DNA from: Phyllostachys edulis
Taxonomy: Eukaryota; Streptophyta; Magnoliopsida; Poales; Poaceae
Assembly (NCBI GenBank): GCA_036346405.1
Contig: CM070562.1
Coordinates: 112,132,412-112,196,411 of the forward strand
Direction: 5' to 3'
DNA: 64,000 bases
Positions within the stretch are counted from its first letter, which is position 1; each line of letters begins with the position of its first letter. This document shows, one piece after another, positions 12,602 to 23,965 of this stretch. The notes beneath the pieces were generated by a model, which ran no database searches, had not been told where the DNA came from, and was given only the letters and a program-made list of their open reading frames with translations. A program made the translations under genes and the position numbers.

Positions 12602-15600
12602 TGTGACGACCCAGCCCTAGGGCACCGAGAGGTCCTTCATGACCTTCTGAAAAGTCCATCAGGACCTCCCAGGAGGTCCACAAAGGACCTCTCGGACTGA
12701 CCACCAAGACCTCCCAGGAGGTCCAGTAGGACTTCCTGGAGGTCCAGGAGATCATGACCCGAGAGGGTCTTGGAGCCAAGGAGCACCCGAGGGCCTTACC
12801 ACGGCCAAACAGAGAAGGATGAGGAGGTCTGAGAGCATTCCCAAGACCTCCCACGACCCTCCAGAGGAGGTCGTGGAGATCTGGGACCACCCCAGTACCT
12901 CCTGCATTCACTCCACTGTGTGGACATGGAGGTCCAAGCATACTCCAGGGTTCCCTGTGAAACCCGAGCCAGTCCCAAGGATCATGGCTAGCTCTTCACA
13001 GCACAAACACATAGGTGGTGACATCCAGAACATACCTTTATTCAAACAAAACATTTACAAAGTTGTTTACAAAGTGGCCTTGGGCCAAACATAAATACAT
13101 AAAAGCAAAAGAACTCAAAAGGGTCCATCAACACGCCACAGGCGGTGACCGAGGGCACAACCTAGTCATGCTTTGATCTTCATCACTATCAATGTCTTCT
13201 CCTGGCAAAGATTGTAATGATCAAGAGTGAGCACAACAACCGTGCTCACAAGTTACACCCGTGGGTTAGCAACATGACATGCATAGATGGATAATCAAAG
13301 GATGGCATAATATGGTTATTTTGCACAAAGCCAATTTTCTTTCAAATACCATTACTAAGTTCCAAAGCGGATCTTTAATAATTAAAATTCATTTTAACAA
13401 GCAAGTTTTCGTTGGATAACATTCATCATTAGTTGGTGAAGGATACCCTCGACAATAGGCTCCTGCCCAAACCCATGGGACAAAATCTCAAAAGCAGATT
13501 TGTTAAACATTTATGGAAAACCCCAAAATCAACATCTAACTTCAAGTGGTCTTTGCCAGCACGTCCTTGACCGTGGACACGGCTATTCGAATAGATTTAA
13601 CTCTGCAGAGGTTGTGCACTTTACCCACACGACATGAGTACTCTAGTTTGTCCCAAGATTCGTCAATACCACCTCTCACTTCCAAAGGTAAGAGATCTAG
13701 AGCTCATGACAAGGCCTTTACAATGCATTGCTCCACCACGCCTTTCCTTGCTAAGGTTTCACCCCACTGGATAGCCATCCGTGAAGCCCCTCTTGCACCG
13801 GTGGGAACAGTAGGTTATAAAAGACCATTGGCCAAACAAGACCTCCCACACCTCCAATGGAGCAGAGATATGGTAGAGTTTTGCAAATTAATCAGCCAGG
13901 TCCCACGCCCCATTCTGGAGACATGTGGTTGCACGATTGTGGCATAGCCCATTATAGGCATGGCATTGGTCGCTCAAAGACCGGTCCTCAAATGACTAGG
14001 GCGACTTCCACAAACCCAAGGGCATCGATCTACCATAAGGCACGATCCCGTGCATAAACTTGCACCAACCAAGTCAACCAATTCGCCCCAGTCAAAATCC
14101 ATTTTCATTAACTTTGCTTCCCCAGCAATACTTTCATACCTCCATGACAACCCAATGTCATGGTTAAAACATTCAAAACAGTTCTTGGTCATGTTGGTAA
14201 AGATTTCCCCAAAACAACAATTTTGGTCTAAGCATAACTAAGCACATGTTTTTCAAATGATCTTGGTTCATACTCTCGCATTAGCCAAGTTTGACCTAAT
14301 GGCGACAATATGTTCAAATCCAAAATCAACAAATGGTCATATCAAGGAAATAGGTGTAACTATGAAGTTAAAAGCGGTATTGAACTAACTTGATAAAAAT
14401 AAGCATGCGACACATTAAAAGCAGAACATAATTAGTTTAAATTCTTGGGTGCAATATGATCAAGAGTGTAACTTGCCTTGCTCACTACTCGAGAATCCTC
14501 CTCTTGATTACACTCGGACTCCTGGAGTCTTCACGATCTACGTATGAAAGAACAAATTCAAAGAAGATTCAAATAAAGATCCAACTGAGATTAACAAGAA
14601 ACCAAAAGAATCCCAGAGAAAGTCCAAAACTTAACCAGCCTGAAGGCCTATGTCTTAGAGTAGGTTCTTCTAGGAGTGGTCCGAGCTTACCGGGGAAGGG
14701 TGCGCTTTAAGTAATAAATAAGAAGGTCGATCAATGGTTCTTGCGCAAATCGGAGGAGAGATCCTCACACGAGATTCACAGAAATCCAAAAGAAACCCAC
14801 AAGAGAAGGTCCTGTGAAGTACATGACCAGATCAGTGTAGTGGTAAACACAAGGGTGGAGGATATCATCAAAGAGCTTACCAAGGGCAAGAAGCTATGGA
14901 TGAAAGGGGACGTCGTAAGAACCAAGCTCTCCCGGGAAGGCCTCTGGTCCAAAACCGAGAGGGTGAAAATGGAGAAGGTGGAGTGGTGGAATTTCTTAGA
15001 CAAGTTGTAGTCAAAGTGGTGAAGAAAACTAGAAATACACGAGTCCAGGATAAGTATAGAAATGGGTCAAAGGTAGGTAGTGGCAGGGCAGGTGTCACCA
15101 CCACCCTGGTTAAAAGGTACGAGGAAGGACAATGTATGTTGCTTGGGAAGGAACAAAGAAAAATGTCCGGGTACGGTTAAGTGACCCAATTCAAAGTAAA
15201 ACACCACGTATATGGATGCATTTAATGTGACAAGACCCGCATTAAATGCTCAATATAATAATGTGGCGGAGGAATTGAGAATGGTTAAGACCGGCGGTGG
15301 GGTCACTCAATTTAAAACAGTCGGGTCAAAATAGGAGGTCTTGACCCACAATAGGAGTCCTCGAGGAGGTCCGGCGGCTTAGGAGGTCCTAAGCCCAAGG
15401 ACGGAAGGTCTAAAGATTGAGGAGGTCCAAGCAGGGAGGTCTGGCGGTCGGGATCTCGGCAAGGAGGTCTAGCGGGAGGTGCGAGCGGTTGGATCTCCGA
15501 GAGGAGGTCCAACACCAGGATCGTGTGAGGAAGGTCCCGAGAGAAATAACGCACGAGGAGGTCTGGGCCCTTGGATTCAAAGTGAGGAGGTCTGAACCAT

Positions 15601-15959
15601 TAGATTCAATACTGAGAGGAGGTCTCGAACTGCTTCGATTGAGAACAAAGGGAGGTCCACGAAGGGCACAACGCATAGAAGGTCTAGACCCTTGGATTAG
15701 AAATGGGAGGAGGTGCGGACCGCTAGATCCAAAGACAAGGGAGGTCCTTTCGCCAAGAAAGGATATCAAAGGATTTACATGAATTGAGGAGGTCATGAGC
15801 GAACAAGAAGCTCACTTGGAACACACGGAGGTCCCAATGAAAGGAGGTCTGGGCAACTCAAACCTCTCCAACCGAACCAAACTTGTAATTCTCATTAAAA
15901 TAAAATAGCTTTAATTTATTTTACACATTTAAAAGGATTTAGAAAATCAGAATGTTACA
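12602..15959 (-). mobile_element. Solo LTR of the TGTAAC family with perfect 5-bp target duplication
   Basis: On the minus strand it starts TGTAACATTCTGATTTTC (15959) and ends GGGTCGTCACA (12602). It is flanked by perfect direct repeats GGCTC at 12597-12601 and 15960-15964. It interrupts the reverse-transcriptase frame of the copia element: sequence either side (RDVFGPVGCTPPYVHP before, YEETYSPFIGKTTFKYLIS after) joins correctly across one copy of the duplication. Like its relative at 3660-7683 it carries many AGGAGGTCC repeats (plus-strand sense), at 12640-12880 and 15340-15850. The absence of internal pol sequence with one clean target duplication identifies a solo LTR produced by LTR-LTR recombination. 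Confidence 0.88.
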
Positions 15960-15964
15960 GGCTC

Positions 15965-16885
15965 ATTGCACAAAGTTCCACTCAACGTTCAGGAGTTGAT
16001 TATGAAGAAACATATTCCCCGTTCATAGGCAAAACCACCTTTAAATATTTAATTTCAATGGCAGTGAACTTGAATTTAGAAATGAAATTGATGGATGTGG
16101 TAACTGCATGCCTTTATGAAAATTTGGATTCGGACGTTTATATAAAGATACCTAAATGTACCCCTGCTCTGAACCAAAATAGAGCAAATATAAATATGTA
16201 CAGTGTGAAACTTAGAAAGTCACTGTACGGACTTAAGCAATCAGACAGGATGTGGTATAATCGCTTCAAATGACTTTCTATGCAAGAAAGACTACACGAA
16301 TAATCAGAATTATACCTGTGTATTTATACGATGATCCCAGGATGGATTTTGTATAATCTCAGTATATGAAGATGATCTGAATATCACCGGAACTCGAGAA
16401 GGTATTAAGAAAGCAAGATTTTACATGGAGTCGAAGTTCAAAATAAAATATTTGGGTGAAACCAAATATTGCCTAGGCTTGCAGCCTGAGCACGCCCCTG
16501 ATGGGATATTAGAACATCAATCAACCTACACTCAAAAGGTGTTAGAAAGGTTCGGCTTTGAAAGGAATACCCTTCGAAAGTATCATTGGTCGGGAGATCC
16601 TTGCAGCAAGACAAGGATCCGTACAGACCTAGAGGGGGGGAGGAAGTCCTGGGACCAGAATTCCTATACTTGAGCACAGTAGGAGCACTCATGTACTTAG
16701 CAAACTATATTAGATCGGACATTGCATTTGTCGTGAACCTATTAGCAAGGTATAGTGCAGAATCTACCAAAAGGCATTGGTAGGGAATGAAGGACATCCT
16801 CCGATACCTCAAAGGAAGCAAAAAAAAACTTGATCTGTTTTACAGAAAGAACCAAGACCTGAATATGACTGGTTATGCAGATGTC
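15965..16885 (+). pseudogene. Copia reverse transcriptase remnant (plus start of RNase H)
   Basis: Recognisable segments are YEETYSPFIGKTTFKYL, MAVNLNLEMKLMDVVTA (the position of the usual MDVKTAFL), LRKSLYGLKQSDRMWYNRF, MESKFKIKYLGETKYCLG and STVGALMYLANYIRSDIAF. These are the ordered motifs of plant copia reverse transcriptase. The catalytic YVDD position is degenerate (VYEDDL near 16362-16380). Stops and frameshifts separate the pieces. The frame reaches GYADV, the start of RNase H, where an insert begins. Confidence 0.8.
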
Positions 16886-17489
16886 AGGTGTCGACGTATG
16901 GGACTCTCATCACGGAACGGACCAACAAGAATATAACAAAGGAAAATAGAGATTACTATCTGTTCGCCAAGGGACTCGAAATGGTGAATGTGTATTGCAA
17001 AGAGTATGTTCTGATTACAGGGAAAGTGGTTGTGAATACACATGGATTAGGGCTTGAATGTGAATCTATGTTACAATGGCACATAGGTTAGACTATTTAT
17101 AGTTTTACAAGAGTCGGCAGTTAGTTGCAGAGGTGCCTCTTCGGACCAATCGTTGCGTCTCTTCACGCCAATCGTCGCGTCCCTTCGTGATGACTGTTAT
17201 TGCTGATATCTCCATGTGTGGATGTTATTAACCACACGTGGGTAACCGCCTCCCAGGATCTCCTCCGCAGGGGGTGGTCGAGGTCCTAGAGTGGTCCTGA
17301 AGGACATCGTAGAGGAGGTCCAACTAGGCCTACTCGAGAGTTTTCGAGAACGGTCAAAGGAAAGACTTTATAGGCCCACCTTCCGACTGTTTAATTGATC
17401 TTGGGTCCAGAAGATTAACTCAGACTCAGTAAAAATCTGACTTATCTATTAATAAGCAAATAAAGATATACCCGGATAATTGACTAGTC
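16886..17489. mobile_element. Unclassified ~600 bp insertion inside RNase H
   Basis: The RNase H frame stops at GYADV (about 16883) and resumes at NPRSQTGYIFLCGGIAIP (about 17490), so about 600 bp of unrelated sequence has been inserted. The insert contains a few GAGGTCC-type motifs (17270-17320), and its last ~140 bp resemble, in reverse orientation, parts of 7840-7995. That suggests a transposon fragment. No clear terminal repeats or target duplication were found. Confidence 0.5.
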
Positions 17490-17945
17490 AACAATCCTCG
17501 TTCGCAAACAGGCTATATATTCTTATGTGGTGGAATTGCAATTCCATGAAAATCGTCTAAGCAAAGTCTTGTATCGACTTCGACGAATCACTCGAAAATC
17601 ATAGCACTGTACGAGGCCTCACAAGAATGTGCTTGGCTTCGGCGGATGATTCACCACATCCAACAGTCATGTGGATTGAATACTACACAAACCCCCACTA
17701 TTATCTACGAAGATAATGCAGCTTGTGTTGCACAAGTGCAGATGGGTTATGTGAAGAGTTATCTCACAAAACATATCAATCCCAAATTCTTCTATGCTCA
17801 TGAATTGTAAAAGATGGACGAAATTAAAGTACTGCATACTAAGCTATGCGAAAATCTTGTAAATTTATTCACTAAGTCACTTCCAGCATCTAGCTTTGAA
17901 AGATGCATATGTGGAATTGGAATGAAGAGACTTGGAGAAGTGTAG
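17490..17945 (+). pseudogene. Copia RNase H remnant
   Basis: The translation contains SKQSLVSTSTNHSKIIALYE, ECAWLRRMIHHIQQSCG, TPTIIYEDNAACVAQVQMG, TKHINPKFFYAHEL and LVNLFTKSLPASSFERC. These are the conserved C-terminal RNase H motifs of plant copia polyproteins, including the catalytic-site ED of YEDNAAC. A stop follows AHEL. The frame ends GMKRLGEV-stop at 17945, the usual polyprotein terminus. Confidence 0.8.
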
Positions 17946-18226
17946 AATTCAGGGGGAGAATCTTCACGATCTCATTATTGAAACTTGATCACGAAGATTG
18001 AGTACCCAAAGAATAAATCCCCAAGATTAAATGAAATTGGGTGGATTGTACTCTTTTTTCCTTGACGAATTTTTCCTGAAGTTTCTCGGCTAAGGTTTTT
18101 AATGAGACAATTTGTGCAACGCAGCAGAACTTGTATTATGTGCTCTTTCTCCAAAAAAAATTTCATTGGGTTTTTATGGAGTTTTAACGAGGCATGAACA
18201 TATGAGGATGGATGCCCAAGGGGGAG

Positions 18227-18481
18227 TGTTGAGAAACTATAGGCTTGGTCCAGCAGCCAGTCCATGTATAGACACCCCATCTCAAGCCCTAGCAGTGTCT
18301 CTTTATAGGGTGTTACTAGTCATTGTAAAAAGCTGGTCTCTTGATAAAGGAATAAAGAGAAGTAAGAAGTCCACATATCTCTGTGTTCAATTTACTATTA
18401 TATACTTGTGTTTTTACATTGTTCTAAATGAATCTGCGCTTGTTATCGTTCGGACTGGACTCGCCAGCGACGGTTGAAGCA
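18227..18481 (+). repeat. Copia 3' LTR (end diverged)
   Basis: It begins TGTTGAGAAACTATAGG right after the polypurine tract AAGGGGGAG. It is homologous to 9162-9432 through ACTGGACTCGCCAGCGACGG. The last bases are diverged, so the end at 18481 is approximate. Confidence 0.8.
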
Positions 18482-19050
18482 AAAGCTCCACACATTGGCA
18501 AACCGTCCAACCTGGCAGCAACAAGTGTCCGATTAATCGGTCTCGATCATATTCATATCATCCTATGTGAAAGGCTGGATGGCATTGAAGAGTTTTTTAA
18601 CAAATTCCTTACCGAGACTTGTGTGATGTATCTATTGAACACGACCTAATATATTGTTTTATTCGATGAAATGTTAATTCATGACTCATCTGTACCCTGC
18701 GGTGGTACAGCCCGGTTCCGTAATTTGTCATGTATTTGCCGAGGAGCAAGTTAAATTGATGCTTGCAAATACATCCAAATACGTCAAGGACGACGTTGAT
18801 GATGATCCATAGCGAGCGCGTCTCGTGGCCCGGTCGATCCCTTCCTTGCGCGGATCATCCACCCCATCTTCATCTTGAGCGAGCACTCACACAAGGCAAG
18901 ACCTGTGCTTCAAGTACCAACCTGGTACAAAATAGCTCTATATTCCGGATCGATCTTAATACTGACGGAATAAAAAATACCACCTATTAAACTCACTGAA
19001 GTATATATCACCAATAAAATTTAGTATATATATAATTTAACGTACATATA

Positions 19051-19056
<6 letters not shown>
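18482..19056. other. No gene recognised
   Basis: Short open frames only. This is the upstream flank of gene 1. Confidence 0.4.

Positions 19057-19111
<55 letters not shown>
19057..19111. repeat. (AT)n microsatellite
   Basis: An uninterrupted AT dinucleotide run lies about 200 bp upstream of the start codon of gene 1. Confidence 0.95.
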
Positions 19112-19112
<1 letters not shown>

Positions 19113-19315
19113 TAAACTCCACGACGGTACACTGAAACGAGCCATTACCTACTTGTAAGGCTTGAACACGTCTCTCTCCACTCCTGCGGCTCTCCGCTAC
19201 TGACTTGTTCTATCTGCTCCACTCATTGCTAGCAGGCTTGACTTGGCATTTGGCGACCTAACAAACCAGGGGATACTAGCAAGCTCCAACGCCGCGCCGA
19301 CCACACCGGCCGGCC

Positions 19316-22300
19316 ATGCCGTCCCAGTCCTTCCACGACGCGCTCGCCGCGGCCCGCCCGTTCCTGCGCGCCGAGGAGGAGAAGGTCGACCCCGCGCTCC
19401 CCGAGCTCGCCGCCGTGCTGCGCGCCGCCGGCGCCGGCGAGTGCTGGCACAAGCACGGTACCTTCCTCGCCCACCTCCTCGACATCTACCGCATCCTCCG
19501 CCTCTGGGGCACACCCGACGCCGTCGCCCGCTGCGGCCTCTACCACTCCGCCTACTCCAACTCCTACGTCAACCTCGCCATCTTCGACCCCGGCACGGCG
19601 CGCGGCCACGTCGCCGACGTCGTCGGACCCGAGGCCGAGCGCCTCGTCCACCTCTTCTGCATCGTCCCGCGCCAGCAGCTCATCCACGACGACCTGCTCT
19701 TCCACTACACCGACGACGACCTCGTCGCCGACCTCGCACGCTCCGATGCATCCCTCCGGGACGCGCGCCGCGGGGTGTTCGACGACGCCGAGCCCTGGCG
19801 CCGCAAGATACAACACCTTCTCCCGCCCGCCGGCATCACTGTCAAACACATCAGGTATCCTCATTAATTAAGTGTAAACGGGCGAGCACGATCGATGTTT
19901 ACACTTGTTGTGTCGCTTCTAATCATGAAGCTCATGTACAGAGTCGCAAGTCATAAATACTCAACTAAATTAAGCGCCATGCTGTCGTACTATGGGGACA
20001 TCCTGACATCTACACAAAGTTCATTGAGCAATCCCGAGGATAAAGTTCCCCATCCTCGTATTGATCATTTCGCACTTTATAGGATCCATGATCATATATG
20101 TTTTGTAGTTAGCAATTACCAAAAGGATTTCTCAAGAATTTAGAAGCTACCTTACAACCTACCAAGAAAATTCCATAAACACTCGACATGCTGGTAAAAT
20201 TTCATATCATGCAAGTTTGTTACGGACACAATAGACAAATTAGAACATTATATAGCATCTTGCCAAGATGATATGTAAACATGGAAGTACGGAACATTTC
20301 TCTTCAATTTGTTTATTGCTGCTGCAATCTATGTGGTCGAAATACTTACATAATGTCATAACCCATCATCATGAATACCAAATCCGAATGCTATATTGCC
20401 AAATCAACCAACAATACAAGTGTTTGGGGATACAATTGGAGAGAATAGAGTAGGGATTGGGGAAGGAGCCAATAGATCGGGATGAGGAAGAATGGGGACT
20501 GGGAAGCAGCAAGAAGAAGGAGGAGCGGAAGCAGCAGTAGAGAATGGGGAAGACTGGCTGCCTGGTTCAGTTTCTTCGATGCCCTCCTCATTGCTGTTGC
20601 TGCTCCTTTTGTACTGCTCCATCTTGGACTTGCTTGGGCCACGACTTGGACAATTGGAAGCCTTGGCTCATGGCCCAGCCCAACCTGATGTCATACATAG
20701 GATGAATACTGACAGATAGTTTTCTCCATGAGAACTGAGCGATAACTCAGTTGCTCGGTGCATCAGCAATCATTGCTCAATCCAAGCAGGCCGGTCTGTG
20801 ACATACCTCCCTCCTTGAAATGCGGCTTGCCCCCAAGCTGCTGTAATTAAATGCAAGCAGATGAACTCGATGCCACCGGGATCCCATAGCACTTGTAAAT
20901 GTTTGTCATGAACAAGTGCAGAGCATGAAGAAATCTGGCCAACCACAACAATATCCGCTTCAAGCACTCTGCCATTCTTTAGCTTAACTGCAGTGATGTC
21001 ACCAATAGGATCAGCATCAAAACCTAGTTGAGATGATTGTGAAGCCTGGACAGGATTGGCAACCCGTGCAGACTCAATACAATCAGCCAAATGAGCTTCA
21101 AACTTCTCATCCAGAAGTATGTTGCTTGACTTGATGTCACGGTGGAGTATGTTCGGTCGGCATGACAAGTGCAGGTATGCCAGACCTCTTGCTGCTCTTT
21201 TTGCTATCTGAAGCCTTCTTTTCCAGCTTAATCTAGATGGACCATCAGACTTTTCGTGAAGCCAGTGATCTAGGCTGCCATTCTCCATGTAAGAGTAGAT
21301 CAAGAGCTTATCACTGCCAATCCTGCAGTAACCTTGAAGAAGCACAAGATTAGGGTGTTGAGCTTTTGATAAAGTCTCCACCTCTGCTTTGAACTCACAC
21401 TTCATCTGACCAAAATCACCTGATAGTCTTTTGATGGCGATTGTTGCTCCATCTGGTAGTGTTGCCTTGTACACTAGACCAAAACCACCACAGCCAATGA
21501 TGTTATCCTGATCAAAGTTGTTTGTAGACAAATTAGAACATTATATAGCATCTTGCCAAGATGATATGTAAACATGGAAGTACGGAACATTTCTCTTCAA
21601 TTTGTTTATTGCTGCTGCAATCTATGTGGTCGAAATACTTACATAAGTTTCGAGGATTCGTGACTCACCGGTCACCACAATCCACACTCCACAGTAAAGA
21701 GATCTGTTGTGGAACTTGGCAGTCGAGTAAGGTAGAATGGTAATGCGAACTAGTTCCTGTGACCTCATCCTAACTAAGGTGGCTCTGCTTTTGGCGTGCA
21801 CCTGATGTGAATCTTTACCCTGCAGGACTGGCGAGGACGTGGCACTGTCGAGGCGGGTAGCGGCGGTGTTCCTTCTCATGACAATGGCGGACTTCAGTGA
21901 CCAGCTCTTCGACTGGCAGGACCGCCTCTTTGAAAACACCAACGGCCGCCTTGAGTTCCGTGGCAACACCTGGACCTCGCTCTGGCCTGGCACTGGCAAG
22001 CCCGGCCTCTGGACCACCTCCATCTCCCGCATGGGCGCGCTCTACAACCTTATTGTTCGCGAGGAGGAGATATATATAGCTCGCCGAGCACATACCACTG
22101 ACCAAGAAGGTGATGACTCTGCTGCCCGTGACGAGGACCTGGAGCTGGTGATCCCACCGGTGTTCGACGGGTGCACCCGGGTGCTGGACCCCGACGACCA
22201 GAAGGCAGCGCGAGACCTCTACTGGGAGGCAATATGCAGTGGCGAAGAGGCGACGGACTGGTGCAAAGTGGAGGAGCTCCTCCGGCAGAGCATCGCCAAG

Positions 22301-22546
22301 AACCCATTTGTAGGAGAACATCGCCTGGTCCTTGCGCAGGTGTGCGTCAACACGGAGAGGTATGAGGAAGCACAGAAGCAGGCAGAGGAAGGGCTGAAGC
22401 TTTTGCTGGAGTGGGGGAGCAGCTGGGACAAGAGGATGCCATGGGAAGGCTGGGTGTCCTGGGGCAGGGCGATGCTGATCAAGGCCAAGGAAGAGGACTG
22501 GCCTCGTACCTCATTCGGCGTCCTCAGCCTAGGGCTTGTCAAGTGA
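19316..22546 (+). CDS. DUF6817 / HD-like protein, gene 1 (two exons)
   Basis: Exon 1 is 19316-19854 and exon 2 is 21826-22546. Donor AG|GTATCC and acceptor CCCTGCAG|G are canonical, and the split codon AG|G gives Arg180. The joined frame is 420 codons (419 aa), closely similar over its length to gene 2 at 31073. The N-terminal half has an HD-like pattern: WHKHGTFLAHLLDIYRILRL (H45, H47, H53, D56), GLYHSAYSNSYV (H77) and, after the splice, MADFSDQ, as in metal-dependent phosphohydrolase-like folds. The region corresponds to plant proteins annotated DUF6817. The C-terminal part (LLRQSIAKNPFVGEHRLVLA and following) looks TPR-like. Enzymatic activity and substrate are unknown; phosphohydrolase is only a fold inference. 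GC-rich codon use is typical of grass genes. The 1,971 bp intron carries a gene-fragment insertion that should be removed by splicing. Confidence 0.85.
20232..20353. repeat. 122-bp direct repeat, left copy
   Basis: The copy begins TAGACAAATTAGAACATTAT and ends AATACTTACATAA. As far as I can read it is identical to 21525-21646. The two copies bracket the inserted gene-fragment segment. Confidence 0.92.
20354..21524. mobile_element. 1,171-bp insertion in gene 1 intron carrying captured gene fragments
   Basis: The segment lies between two identical 122-bp direct repeats. It contains, on the minus strand, sequence from at least two host genes and probably a retroelement (see the chimeric frame). 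The remaining part, 20354-20770, is GC-mixed with no recognised product. No transposon termini were found. The duplicated flank could come from staggered-break repair with filler DNA, or from an unknown element producing an unusually long target duplication. Confidence 0.75.
20770..21531 (-). pseudogene. Chimeric frame: PSKR-like kinase + MDHAR-like piece + retroelement-like tail
   Basis: One 253-codon open frame, starting at a non-ATG codon, joins unlike pieces. Residues 2-150 match the kinase domain of a phytosulfokine-receptor-like LRR receptor kinase: GCGGFG glycine loop (13-18), IAIK lysine (34), LQGYCRIGSDKLLIYSYMEN, and catalytic loop LHRDIKSSN (129-137). Homology stops at LAD, where DFG should follow, so the activation loop and C-lobe are absent. 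Residues about 170-198 (GFDADPIGDITAVKLKNGRV and EADIVVVG) match monodehydroascorbate reductase. The tail AWGQAAFQGGRYVTD resembles the C-terminal end of Ty3/gypsy polyproteins. It lies antisense within the intron of gene 1, lacks a proper start and is presumably non-functional. Confidence 0.75.
21525..21646. repeat. 122-bp direct repeat, right copy
   Basis: Second copy of 20232-20353. It overlaps the first codons of the kinase-derived frame by a few bases (a shared TAGACA/TCTACA-like junction). Confidence 0.92.
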
Positions 22547-23459
22547 GTCCATGCGGTAGCCCCGCCAAGCCTTCCCCGTGGACCCATATGGTAGCTGTTG
22601 GTGTTACATTTTCAGCATATGTTCAGCTGAATGGTATGAAATAATATACCTACAATTAAATAAATCACTTCAGACATCAAGACAGAATATAGTCCCCCAC
22701 AAAAGCTCAGCACTACAAAACTAGTCCATACATATTGCTTGGTATATCTTAGTCTTACCTTGTGTTGCTCAGTAGTTTCTTACTCGGATATGCAGAGATC
22801 ACAGAGCAAGTGAGCAACTATCGCAAGCTGAGCATTAATTATGCTGATATAAGAAAAACAAAAGCATGCTGCTGAAACTGAAACAACATAACTTCTTCCC
22901 TCAGATGGACTAATGGAAACTGAAAGATCTCTCTTTTCCTTCCATAGAGTGTTTTTGGTTCCTTATCAGTCCAGAGCTTTCTGGGACTTTTGGATATGCA
23001 CACTTGATGCAATGATGATTATCCTATAGATAGCGTATTGATGTCAATACATCATCTACTCACAAGTCAGAAGAAAAGGTCTGGATGTATTAAAATCAGT
23101 ACTCTCTATACAAGATATAAAGATCAAACCATCAGGGAATATCTAACTGTCCTGTATGTATGAGCACTACATCAAGAAGTGCAGATCGAACAACTTGATG
23201 TGCAGATTTTGAGCCATCAATGAATATCATTTCTATACCAGAAGATAGGATACATTAAATTATTTGGACAACATGAAAGTATGGTGCGTTAATTGTAATT
23301 TTCTCTCCGTGGGTAACATTAGCATATATTGTCTTGTAGCAAACACCAATCCAACATCCTAGATGGCAAAACTTGAAAACATTCATGAAATATTCTTGTC
23401 ATTTCTATGAGAAAAAAATTGGATTGTCGATACTTTTCAATTTGTCAAAGACAAGCATA
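22547..23459. other. 3' flank of gene 1; no gene recognised
   Basis: Probably holds the 3' untranslated region of gene 1. The rest is AT-rich intergenic DNA with no recognisable coding or structural signal. Confidence 0.4.
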
Positions 23460-23755
23460 AGAAAAGGAGTAAAATGCGTACAAGGTCCCTAAACTTGCAC
23501 GGTGGTGTCATTTGGGTCCCAGAACTTGAGCACTGCACATTTAGATTCCTAAGCTGTATAAATGAGTCAAGACATGTCCTAACCAAACTTAAATTATCAA
23601 TCACTGATGATAGGGCACATTGAACTTAGTCAATGTACCCCAAATAGGCCCTAAATATCAACCAAAGAACAGGATTGCACATCTTCACTAATTCATTTAA
23701 GTTGTTTGCGTTGACGTCCACTTTGGGTCAATCTTAGAACAAACTGGGGAAGTAT
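23460..23755. mobile_element. MITE-like repeat (low confidence)
   Basis: The text AAGGTCCCTAAACTTGCACG followed by GGTGTCATTTGGGTCC is typical of dispersed non-autonomous elements in plant genomes. The far end contains a TTTGGGTC-type motif in the same orientation. Boundaries and superfamily are not resolved. Confidence 0.35.
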
Positions 23756-23894
23756 TGAACTCCATCAATATATCATTAATGAAACCTAGAGATAAATTGC
23801 TCTTCTTTTTGGCAAATTATGGCCATGTTATACAAAGAGAAGGAATGTGCTAAACATATAATGAAGCAGAACAAAAAGAAAAATGTAGACTTAC

Positions 23895-23965
23895 CCATCC
23901 CAGATCTGCTTCTAACTGTTGTTGATACCAACAGGAGTTGGGCAAATCTTCCTTGGTTCCATTGC
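23895..23965 (-). pseudogene. Exon-like fragment resembling ACAULIS5-type thermospermine synthase
   Basis: A 71-bp minus-strand segment is flanked by a canonical acceptor (TTCTCAG|GC) and donor (GG|GTAAGT). The open frame reads NGTKEDLPNSCWYQQQLEAD then LGW. In plant ACL5/spermine synthase proteins the N-terminal part reads approximately CWYEE.I...L(K/R)W with an exon boundary before SFALNS, and the fragment fits that position. No downstream catalytic exons are visible on the minus strand, so this is a relic or a captured exon. Confidence 0.45.

Larger units (their letters stand above)
9162..18481 (+). mobile_element. Ty1/copia retrotransposon, degenerate, with two nested insertions
   Basis: Parts in order: 5' LTR 9162-9432, primer-binding site, long non-coding leader, gag remnant 11028-11476, protease-region remnant 11972-12196, start of reverse transcriptase about 12495-12595, a solo LTR (12602-15959), rest of reverse transcriptase 15965-16885, an unrelated ~600 bp insert, RNase H remnant 17490-17945, polypurine tract and 3' LTR 18227-18481. 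All coding parts carry stops and frameshifts. Flanks GTAGC (left) and GAAGC (right, overlapping the diverged 3' end) are at best a 4/5 target duplication. A relative of the same family lies on the minus strand at 49586-52300. Confidence 0.85.

Noticed and set aside
19229..19956. Long open frames overlapping exon 1 of gene 1 in other frames
   Set aside because: They are Ala/Arg/Pro-rich products of high GC third positions; the family match lies only in the frame from 19316.
20354..21524. Helitron as explanation for the captured kinase/MDHAR segment
   Set aside because: No 5' TC or 3' CTRR-hairpin terminus is seen, and Helitrons do not create direct repeats of the flanks.
22688..23459. Continuation of the ACL5-like gene downstream on the minus strand
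   Set aside because: No further spermidine-synthase-type motifs (such as the GGGEG region) could be found.
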